Source: Mesorhizobium japonicum MAFF 303099 | GTDB taxonomy: Bacteria > Pseudomonadota > Alphaproteobacteria > Rhizobiales > Rhizobiaceae | Direction of reading: 5' to 3' | DNA: 64,000 bases | NCBI RefSeq assembly: GCF_000009625.1 | Contig: NC_002678.2 | Span: forward strand, 744,001-808,000 | Part shown: piece after piece, positions 53,667 through 60,671 of the stretch | Layout of the letters: each line of letters starts with the position of its first letter | Position numbering within the stretch: position 1 is the stretch's first letter | Position numbers and translations under genes: made by a program | Notes under the pieces: model-generated | The model's database searches: none | What the model was told of the DNA's origin: nothing | The model's input: the letters and a program-made list of their open reading frames with translations, nothing else

Positions 53667-54098
53667 TTATCGCATCATCGCAATCTGGCTCATGGTCTCC
53701 TCGTCGAGCATGCCATCGAACCAGGCGTCGAACATGGTCTCGAGCAGGAACTCGTTATCGCTTGCCTCGGAAAACAGCGTCAGTGATGCGTGGAGCTTTC
53801 GTGCGGCAATTTCACCGAAGACGACACGCGGGCGTAGATGGAAGAGCCCATGTAGGGTGTCGACGCACTCCCGATACCGACCTCCAAGGATCGGCCAGGC
53901 GAGGTAAGCACTTGCCTCATCGAGCGACCTGATTGCGTAAGGTTCCAAGGCGGGAGCGGGTTTTCTGGATGCCAGTCTCGGAAATATGAACTCCATGTGG
54001 GAAGTATTCATCGTCCCGCGACGCAGGCCATCGATGGTCGCCTCATAAACCGGCGCTTGGGCGCGGACGAACCTATGCAGATTGTACTCGTCGCTCAT
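53667..54098 (-). CDS. DUF1810 family protein
   Basis: The 143-aa protein fits DUF1810 (calpastatin-like label): YNLHRFVRAQAPVYEATIDG, then HMEFIFPRLA, IRSLDEASAYLAWPILGGR, and RECVDTLHGL. The family function is unknown. Residues 90-143 form the expected helical tail. It starts 3 bp after the histidine kinase stop on the same strand, so the two are one transcript. It converges on pirin. Confidence 0.78.
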   Translation of the reverse strand: MSDEYNLHRFVRAQAPVYEATIDGLRRGTMNTSHMEFIFPRLASRKPAPALEPYAIRSLDEASAYLAWPILGGRYRECVDTLHGLFHLRPRVVFGEIAARKLHASLTLFSEASDNEFLLETMFDAWFDGMLDEETMSQIAMMR

Positions 54099-54101
54099 GC
54101 G

Positions 54102-54887
54102 TCAGCGCGCCGATTTTTCCGGACAGCAAAGGTCTTCGGCAGGGAGCCGCAATATCACCGTAGTGCCAGACCCGAACGAGCTCTCGACTTCGATGGTTCC
54201 GCCATGCTCCTCGACGAACCGCTTCACCATCGGCAGGCCGACGCCGCCCAGGCCATTGCCCTTGGTGGTGAAGAACGGTTCGAAAGCGCGGACCACGGTC
54301 TCGGGCGACATTCCAACGCCGTTGTCTTTCACGCGCGCTTCGATCTGATGGGCAGGGCCGACGACCACTTCCGCAACGCTAATTGAGATCACCCCGCCGT
54401 TAGGCATTGCGTCACGTGCATTGAAAACGAGGTTCAAGACGGCGTTCTGAAGACCGAGGGGATCGCACCTCACCATCGGCAGGTCGGTCGCTGAGGCAAC
54501 CTCAAGGCGAATGTTTGCGTCTCCTGCCCAGCCGGTGAGTTTCTCAATTACTTCTAGGCAGGCGTTGATATCTGCGTGTTCAGTTTCGCGACTGCTTTTG
54601 CGCGCTCTGATGATCGTATCGCGGACCAAAGTGTCTGCTCGTTGCAACGCCGTCCTGGCGCCGACAATGAGAGGCTCAAGGGCTGGCGCGGCGGAGACAG
54701 TCGGATCTCGTGCGAGCAGGTTCAATGCGGACGAAGCGACCTGCAGAAGATTGCCCAAATCGTGGACGGCTCCGACTGTCGGTTCCGCCGATATGTCGAG
54801 ATAGGACGCGGTGTCGGCTTTACGCCCAAGACGGATCCCGGCGGCTTTTCTGGACATCACTTCCGGGTGCGGCATTGGAGACCCCAT
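54102..54887 (-). CDS. Soluble histidine kinase without sensor domain
   Basis: The protein of about 261 aa has an H-box AVHDLGNLLQVASSALNLL with the likely phospho-acceptor His at about residue 42. The HATPase boxes follow: NLVFNARDAM (N), DNGVGMSPETV (G1), FEPFFTTKGNGLGGVGLPMV (G2) and SSFGSGTTVILRLP. No membrane helix or PAS domain precedes it. The start is unsure: the frame is open to 55013, and ATGs at 54887, 54875 and 54857 are all possible. It may need a partner regulator elsewhere. Confidence 0.8.
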   Translation of the reverse strand: MGSPMPHPEVMSRKAAGIRLGRKADTASYLDISAEPTVGAVHDLGNLLQVASSALNLLARDPTVSAAPALEPLIVGARTALQRADTLVRDTIIRARKSSRETEHADINACLEVIEKLTGWAGDANIRLEVASATDLPMVRCDPLGLQNAVLNLVFNARDAMPNGGVISISVAEVVVGPAHQIEARVKDNGVGMSPETVVRAFEPFFTTKGNGLGGVGLPMVKRFVEEHGGTIEVESSFGSGTTVILRLPAEDLCCPEKSAR

Positions 54888-55303
54888 TACAGCTAAAGGG
54901 TGGTAGTCCGGCGAAACTAGTTTCCGGGTCTTTTGCGGTCCATTGAATCTGCGGCGAGGCCCAGCCATACGGGGGTATACGTCTTTCCCCGATTTCGCTG
55001 GTTCTCCAATCACGTTGGTGGTCGGCCAGCTGCCAAACCCAATCTGTGACGCGCTTTAGGGGGAATCGCGCGGACTCATCGGACAGAGCCTCCAACGCCG
55101 ATGCTATAAGGCACCCTACCTTCCTGACTAGCTTTTCCGTTCCTCGGACCGATCGGCCCTATACGATTGCATCGCGCGCCAGATGCTTCCGTTGAATGGT
55201 TTAGCCGGGGTCGCCGTCGCATTCTCGGCAGCGAAGATAGAGCGCCGATAATCAGCCGCTCACCCATTACTGAAAACCCCACGCGACGAACAGGGAGTGT
55301 GTC
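54888..55303. other. Intergenic stretch between kinase and reductase genes
   Basis: This divergent region holds the promoters of the histidine kinase and of the NmrA-like gene. I see no gene in it beyond a possible N-terminal extension of the kinase. Overlapping frames look random. Confidence 0.4.
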
Positions 55304-56062
55304 ATGAAGATTGTTGTTATCGGCGGGACCGGCCTCATCGGGTCGAAGACGGTCGAGAGACTGCGCAAAAAGGGCCACGACGTGCTCGCCGCGTCGCCTA
55401 ACGGCGGCGTCAACACCATCACCGGAGAGGGTCTGGCCGAAGCACTGGCGGGAGCACAAGTTGTTATCGACCTGGCGAACTCGCCCTCCTTCGAGGACAA
55501 GGCGGTGTTGGAGTTCTTCGAGACGTCCGGCCGCAATCTGCTCGCCGCTGAAAAGCGAGCGGGCGTCAAGCACCACATTGCGCTTTCGATCGTTGGGGTC
55601 GAGCGGCTCCCCGACAGCGGCTATATGCGCGCCAAGATGGCCCAGGAGAGGCTGATCCGAGAGTCCGGCATTTCCTACACGATCGTTCACTCGACGCAGT
55701 TCTTCGAATTTCTTTCCGGCATTGCCCAGTCGGGAACTGTCGGCGACACCGCAACGGTTCCCTCTGCCTATTTCCAGCCGATCGCGTCAGACGACGTCGC
55801 CGACATCATGACTGATGTAGCGCTTTCGCCCCCGGTCAACGGCGTGATCGAAATCGCTGGGCCGGAGCCGATCCGCATGAGTGAACTCGTGGCACGGTTT
55901 CTGAAGGCCAGCAACGATCCGCGCAAGGTGACCGGGGATCCACACGCACGGTACTTCGGCGCCGAGTTGGATGACCGGTCGCTAGTGCCTGGCGACCGCC
56001 CACGCCTGGGCGCAATACCCTTCGACGACTGGTTGCGCCACGCTTCGCCCCCGCGACACTGA
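55304..56062 (+). CDS. NmrA/NAD(P)-binding atypical SDR protein
   Basis: The 252-aa protein begins with a classical nucleotide-binding fold (MKIVVIGGTGLIGSKTVERL) and continues as an atypical SDR: VVIDLANSPSFEDKAVLEFF, HIALSIVGVERLPDSGYMRA and SGISYTIVHSTQFFEF. The Tyr-Lys pair of classical dehydrogenases is not clear, as usual for NmrA-type redox sensors and quinone reductases. GGGAG precedes the ATG. A broken paralogue lies at 48545-48793. Confidence 0.87.
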   Translation: MKIVVIGGTGLIGSKTVERLRKKGHDVLAASPNGGVNTITGEGLAEALAGAQVVIDLANSPSFEDKAVLEFFETSGRNLLAAEKRAGVKHHIALSIVGVERLPDSGYMRAKMAQERLIRESGISYTIVHSTQFFEFLSGIAQSGTVGDTATVPSAYFQPIASDDVADIMTDVALSPPVNGVIEIAGPEPIRMSELVARFLKASNDPRKVTGDPHARYFGAELDDRSLVPGDRPRLGAIPFDDWLRHASPPRH

Positions 56063-56178
56063 TCAAAGCAAGGTCCCTCAGCCCCGCGCGGATACCCAGC
56101 GTGAATAGCTCAGTACATAGACCAAAACCCCTTTCGCTCTTTCCAAGGACGAGAAATATATAAAAGAAAGAAACTAAG

Positions 56179-57393
56179 ATGACGTACCGTGTAAGAGAGC
56201 GCCTGATAGGAAGTGGATCTATTGGTTTCTACGTCTACAACGGCGATAAGTATATTGCCGGACCGTGGATGGACGCTTGGCAGGCTCGCCATTTCATCGG
56301 AACTCTGACTGAGGGCCGATACATGGCCAACGCTGACAGAACGACTGTCATGCGCGGCCGCAAAAGCGACGGTCGGTTGGTTTTGCGCGAAGTGCAGGAA
56401 CATCGCGGTGCCGGCGAGATCGAGCACAGTTTGGGTGGCTCGGCATCGCGCCGCGATGTGTTGTTGGGCGCCCTTGCCGCAACCGCTGCGGTCGGCCTGT
56501 CGCGAGTCGGGACCGCGCAAGCGGAAACGAAGCAGAACCTTCCCTCTTCCCTCTCAAGCAAAGGATCAACGATGAGCACGATCACCACCAAGGACGGCGC
56601 GCAAATCTACTACAAGGATTGGGGCACGGGTCCGGTCGTCACCTTTTCTCACGGCTGGCCCCTGAATTCCGACGCCTGGGATGGCCAGATGCTCTTTCTC
56701 GCGCAGAACGGCTTCCGCGTTGTCGCACACGACCGGCGCGGGCATGGCCGGTCGAGCCAGGCTTCCTCTGGCAACGACATGAATGGCTACGCCGATGATC
56801 TTGCTGCCGTTATCGAAGCGCTAGACATCAAGGACGCCACGCTAGTGGGTCACTCCACTGGCGGCGGCGAGGTCGCCCGCTACATCAGACGGCACGGAAC
56901 CGGCCGGGTCGCCAAAGCGGTTCTCATTGCTGCCGTTCCCCCGATCATGCTGAAGAGCGAGGCAAACCCTGAAGGACTGCCGATGGAAGTGTTCGACGGT
57001 ATTCGTGCCGGCGTCGCTGGCGATCGATCGCAATACTACAAGGACCTGGCGCTCGCCTTCTACGGCGCTAACCGGCCAGGCGCTAAGGTCTCGCAGGGCA
57101 CGTTGGACCAGTTCTGGCTGTGGAGCATGCAGGCCGGCGCGAAGAACGCCTACGAGAGCGTCAAGGCATTCTCAGAGACGGACTTCACCGAGGACCTCAA
57201 GAAATTCGATGTGCCGACGCTAGTCCTGCACGGTGAGGACGATCAGATCGTGCCGGTCAAGGACTCGGCGCGGAAGTCGGCAAAGCTGATCAAGGGGGCC
57301 AGGGAAATCTACTATCCGGGCGCGCCGCACGGCATCACCGCCACGCATCAGGACCAGGTCAACGCGGAGCTGCTCGCCTTCATCAGGTCATAG
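56179..57393 (+). CDS. Alpha/beta hydrolase (non-heme chloroperoxidase-like) with Tat signal and N-terminal extension
   Basis: The 404-aa frame ends in a 273-aa alpha/beta hydrolase like bacterial cofactor-free haloperoxidases: Ser in [14 protein letters not shown], Asp in [11 protein letters not shown], His in [10 protein letters not shown]. Before it are an 88-residue unknown domain ([19 protein letters not shown]) and a Tat-type segment ([20 protein letters not shown]), here internal at 88-115. A second start at 56572 ([14 protein letters not shown]), preceded by AAGGA, would give the cytosolic form. Two products from one gene are possible. Confidence 0.82.
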   Translation: MTYRVRERLIGSGSIGFYVYNGDKYIAGPWMDAWQARHFIGTLTEGRYMANADRTTVMRGRKSDGRLVLREVQEHRGAGEIEHSLGGSASRRDVLLGALAATAAVGLSRVGTAQAETKQNLPSSLSSKGSTMSTITTKDGAQIYYKDWGTGPVVTFSHGWPLNSDAWDGQMLFLAQNGFRVVAHDRRGHGRSSQASSGNDMNGYADDLAAVIEALDIKDATLVGHSTGGGEVARYIRRHGTGRVAKAVLIAAVPPIMLKSEANPEGLPMEVFDGIRAGVAGDRSQYYKDLALAFYGANRPGAKVSQGTLDQFWLWSMQAGAKNAYESVKAFSETDFTEDLKKFDVPTLVLHGEDDQIVPVKDSARKSAKLIKGAREIYYPGAPHGITATHQDQVNAELLAFIRS

Positions 57394-57422
57394 GCTCGCG
57401 CCACGTCCCCCAGCGAGAGCCC

Positions 57423-57453
57423 GATCGCCGGTCGCCCTCCCCGACCGGCGATC
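57423..57453 (+). terminator. Perfect hairpin between hydrolase and cupin genes
   Basis: GATCGCCGGTCG (57423-57434) and its full complement (57442-57453) form a 12-bp stem with a 7-nt loop. No T tract follows, so it may stop RNA decay or be a weak terminator between the two genes. Confidence 0.45.
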
Positions 57454-57485
57454 ACCCATCACACCAGCAAACCGGAGCCAAGACA

Positions 57486-57902
57486 ATGATCAAGACCATC
57501 CTATGCACCGCTGCTATCGCAGCCAGTCTCGCCACGGGATCAGCGCAAGCCGGTCAATCCCACGGCGACAAGGCGACACTGATCTACGACCACCCGGTGC
57601 CCAATGTGCCAGGCAAGAGCATGCGCGCCGTGCTCGTCGAATACGAACCCGGCGGCACGTCCGCGGGACATACCCATCCGAGATCCGCGTTCATCTTCGC
57701 GACGGTTCTCGAAGGCGCTATCCGCAGCCAGGTCAACGACGGGCCGGTCACGACCTATCGCGCCGGCGAAAGCTTTTCCGAATTTCCGGGCGACCGCCAC
57801 GGCGTCAGCGAAAATGCGAGTGCCTCCGAACCCGCCAAGCTTCTGGCCGTGTTCGTCGTCGACACCAGCGAGACCGAGCTGACCACCTACATCGGCGACT
57901 AA
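57486..57902 (+). CDS. Secreted cupin-domain protein
   Basis: The 138-aa protein starts with a signal peptide (MIKTILCTAAIAASLATG, likely cut after AQA at 22) and carries a single cupin: YEPGGTSAGHTHPRSAFIFA for motif 1 and FSEFPGDRHGVSENAS for motif 2. His and Glu-like positions fit metal binding. It should work in the periplasm. AAGACA before the ATG is a weak ribosome site. It is in line with the hydrolase, CBS and GST genes. Confidence 0.85.
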   Translation: MIKTILCTAAIAASLATGSAQAGQSHGDKATLIYDHPVPNVPGKSMRAVLVEYEPGGTSAGHTHPRSAFIFATVLEGAIRSQVNDGPVTTYRAGESFSEFPGDRHGVSENASASEPAKLLAVFVVDTSETELTTYIGD

Positions 57903-57946
57903 GCGCGAGCGTCAAACGATCAGTTTGAACCCGGAGGACGGCAGCT

Positions 57947-58384
57947 ATGCTTATCGACAAACTGCAAGCCTTGACTTCCTCGCGCCTCGCCGTGGTCGAC
58001 GTCAATGCCACCGTGCAAGCGGCCGCCCTTTCGCTTTCTAGGCCCGGCATCGGCCTTGTCGCGGTCTGCAATGGCAACGGCGCCGCCGAAGGCGTGCTGA
58101 GCAAATCTGACCTCGTCCGCCACCTAGCCAATCCGACCGATCCGACGCCGCCGGTCTCCGTTCTGATGAGCAGCCCTATCGTGTCATGCGGCCCGCAGGA
58201 TGACCTCCACTCGGTGTGGCAAACCATGGCTGGGCTGAACCTGCAGAACATCCTTGTGGTCGACAACGGCGCAAGGCCGGTTGGCATGCTCGACATACGC
58301 GACGCTATGAAAGCGCTGTTCGAGCAGGAGGAGGTGCAGGAGCAAATGCTCTCCAACTACGTCGCGGGCGTCGGCTACCGCTGA
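57947..58384 (+). CDS. CBS-domain pair protein
   Basis: The 145-aa protein has two CBS motifs: AVVDVNATVQAAALSLSRPG with VLSKSDLVRHLA, then CGPQDDLHSVWQTMAGLNLQ with GMLDIRDAMKALF. CBS pairs bind adenosine nucleotides and sense energy state. No enzyme or channel is fused to it. GGAGG eight bases before the ATG at 57947 sets the start. It sits between cupin and GST genes and is likely co-transcribed. Confidence 0.88.
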   Translation: MLIDKLQALTSSRLAVVDVNATVQAAALSLSRPGIGLVAVCNGNGAAEGVLSKSDLVRHLANPTDPTPPVSVLMSSPIVSCGPQDDLHSVWQTMAGLNLQNILVVDNGARPVGMLDIRDAMKALFEQEEVQEQMLSNYVAGVGYR

Positions 58385-58419
58385 CCTCCCTCTTCTTCTC
58401 AAAAGCGAAGGATCGAAGA

Positions 58420-59037
58420 ATGAAACTGTACTACAGCCCACTTGCATGCAGCCTGGCCGATCATATCGCCCTCCTCGAGGCAAACGCGCAATTCGAACGA
58501 GAGAGCGTCGACCTGAAGACGAAGCGCACGGCGTCCGGAGCCGACTTCCGAGAAATTACGCCCAAGGGCTACGTTCCGGCGCTTGTTCTGGATGACGGCG
58601 AAATCCTCACCGAGAACATCGCAATTCTCGATTGGATCGCCGCGCAATATCCGACACTCGGTGTTGCGGGAAAGCTCGGCCGCACACGCCTCCTGGAGGC
58701 GTTGGTATTCATCTCAACGGAAGTGCATCGCGGCTTCAAGCCGATGTGGCATCCGCAAGGCCGCGATCAACTGCTGCAGGCGAGAGCGACAGTTTCGGGG
58801 CTGCTTGACATGCTGGCGGATAATCTGAGCGGCGACTATCTGTTTGGCCCCGCACCCAGCGTCGCGGATTTTTATCTGTTCGTGATGCTCTTGTGGGCCG
58901 AGCGTTTCGAGGTGCCGACTCCCGAACCCCTGGTAGCACTACGTCGGCGCATGGCGAGCCGGCCGGCTGTGCAAGCCGCCCTGCGGCAAGAAGGGCTGGT
59001 CTCAGCCGATGACCAGCCGGATGAGGCAGCCGCCTGA
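58420..59037 (+). CDS. Glutathione S-transferase family protein
   Basis: The 205-aa protein has a thioredoxin-like N-terminal domain: MKLYYSPLACSLADHIALLE, VPALVLDDGEILTENIAILD with the glutathione-contacting Val-Pro and Glu-Asn. A helical C-terminal domain follows (APSVADFYLFVMLLWAERF). It resembles beta-class bacterial GSTs, with Ser/Cys near position 10. GAAGGA before the ATG at 58420 fixes the start; an upstream frame is unrelated. It would conjugate or reduce electrophiles in the cytoplasm. Confidence 0.9.
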   Translation: MKLYYSPLACSLADHIALLEANAQFERESVDLKTKRTASGADFREITPKGYVPALVLDDGEILTENIAILDWIAAQYPTLGVAGKLGRTRLLEALVFISTEVHRGFKPMWHPQGRDQLLQARATVSGLLDMLADNLSGDYLFGPAPSVADFYLFVMLLWAERFEVPTPEPLVALRRRMASRPAVQAALRQEGLVSADDQPDEAAA

Positions 59038-59157
59038 TGACCGAGATCGAACGAGTGGCTTGCAGGGGATGTCGTCCGCGGCGAAGCAAGCCGTGAAGCA
59101 AGGGACGAGCGTGTCGCCTCCCACAATCGTGCTCAACCAAGGCAAGGAGCCAGGTCG

Positions 59158-59805
59158 ATGAATGGCAGCGCCACCCGGACAGTCGCAGGCGTTTCCGTGC
59201 CTGATACGACAATCGTCGCTCGGACCCTTGACTACGCTCGTTTGGAATACGAGCCTTATTTGTTCAATCACGTCGTCCGTTCCTGGCTATTCGCAGTGCG
59301 GATCGCGCAGCTGCGGAACATCGATCATGACGCGGAGGTCGTGGCGGTCGGAACGCTGCTGCACGACGTCACCCTCAACGAGCGATTCGACGGTCCGCGC
59401 CGTTTTGAGGTCGAAGGCGCCGACCTGGCCCGCGTGTTTGCGCGGGAAGGCGGCGTCGACGAGCGCCGGGCCCAACTGATTTGGGATAGTGTCGCACTCA
59501 ACTCGACACCGTCGATCGGACTCTACAAGGAGGCGGAGGTAGCGCTCTGCACCGCCGGTATCGGTCTCGACGTGATCGGATTTCAATACGAGCGGATCCC
59601 TTCTGAAGAGATTGCCAGGATCGTTCAGGAGTACCCGCGGCTGAACATGAAGCGGCGGATGACCAAATGCTTCTGCCACATCGCCGAGAAAAGGCCGGAA
59701 ACAACTTACGATAATTTCGTTCGAGACTTCGGTGAGCGCCACATACTCGGGTACCGGGCTCCCTCGAGCGTCGATCTTGTGGCAAACGCGCCTTTCGACG
59801 AGTGA
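59158..59805 (+). CDS. HD-domain protein (cyanamide hydratase-like)
   Basis: The 215-aa protein is an HD-fold metal hydrolase: His in YLFNHVVRSWLFAVR, His-Asp in VGTLLHDVTLNERF, and a further Asp/His region around ERRAQLIWDSVALNST. It resembles the Ddi2/cyanamide hydratase-like group and other HD phosphohydrolases of unknown substrate. AAGGAG lies before the ATG at 59158. It ends the plus-strand row that starts with the NmrA-like gene and converges on the FixJ-type regulator. Confidence 0.82.
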   Translation: MNGSATRTVAGVSVPDTTIVARTLDYARLEYEPYLFNHVVRSWLFAVRIAQLRNIDHDAEVVAVGTLLHDVTLNERFDGPRRFEVEGADLARVFAREGGVDERRAQLIWDSVALNSTPSIGLYKEAEVALCTAGIGLDVIGFQYERIPSEEIARIVQEYPRLNMKRRMTKCFCHIAEKRPETTYDNFVRDFGERHILGYRAPSSVDLVANAPFDE

Positions 59806-59851
59806 CCTTCGCTCCAGGCTCGCCCATAATGCCTGAGAGAGCGGCGCGGGA

Positions 59852-60556
59852 TTATAGCGATGGCCGATTCATTTCACTCTCGCGAACCGAAGCGGGCAGT
59901 GTTTCCCATGATTGGATCAGCTGGCCGATCGATGCAGCCTTCATCTTGCGCATGGCATTACCGCGGTGAAGCTTGACGGTGATCTCGCTTATGCCAAGGT
60001 CGAAGGCAATTTGCTTGCTTACTCGCCCTCGCGCGACCTCACGCAAGACCTGGCGCTCCCGAGGAGTCAGCGCTGCGAACAATTCAGTGTTTCGCTTGAC
60101 GATCGCGGCTTCTTTCCGTTGCACGGCATCGATTGCAATCCCGGCAATGACCGCGTCAAGCAGCGTTTGATCACGCACCGGCTTGGTGAGAAAGTCGACA
60201 GCCCCCGCCTTCATGGCCTGTACAGACATCGGAATGTCGCCATGGCCGGTGAGAAAGATGACGGGCTTTGGATTGCCCCGTTGGGCCAGGCGATGTTGAA
60301 GGTCCAGACCACTTGCTCCCGGCATGCGCACATCCAGGATCAGACAACCTGGATTGTCCAACACATCCGCATCTAACAATTCACCGGTCGAAGCAAAACA
60401 GACGGGTTGCAGACCCGCCGAAAGGATCAATTCGGAGACGGCCTGCCGGACGGAAGCGTCGTCATCGACAATAATGACGAGCGGCTCCCTCACTTCGGTC
60501 TTCTGCTCCGTAGATAGCGGCGGCGATCTCCGCGGGAGCGACTGCTCATCTGTCAC
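59852..60556 (-). CDS. FixJ/LuxR-type two-component response regulator
   Basis: The 234-aa protein has a receiver domain (VIIVDDDASVRQAVSELILS, phospho-Asp in CLILDVRMPG, Lys in DFLTKPVRD) and a LuxR-type HTH (LTPRERQVLREVARGRVSKQ, then IAFDLGISEITVKLHRGNAM). This is the FixJ/TodT layout. GGAGG six bases before GTG at 60556 decides the start over a codon at 60592. It lies 115 bp after its likely partner kinase, in the same direction. Confidence 0.92.
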   Translation of the reverse strand: MTDEQSLPRRSPPLSTEQKTEVREPLVIIVDDDASVRQAVSELILSAGLQPVCFASTGELLDADVLDNPGCLILDVRMPGASGLDLQHRLAQRGNPKPVIFLTGHGDIPMSVQAMKAGAVDFLTKPVRDQTLLDAVIAGIAIDAVQRKEAAIVKRNTELFAALTPRERQVLREVARGRVSKQIAFDLGISEITVKLHRGNAMRKMKAASIGQLIQSWETLPASVRESEMNRPSL

Positions 60557-60671
60557 GATCGTCCTCCATTTCTCGACTGTACAAGGCGTCATTGGGCGCC
60601 GGCTAAGGCGCCTATGCGTGCTCGGATTCGTTCACCGTGCTCGACAATGAAGACGATGCAATCCCCCTTCG

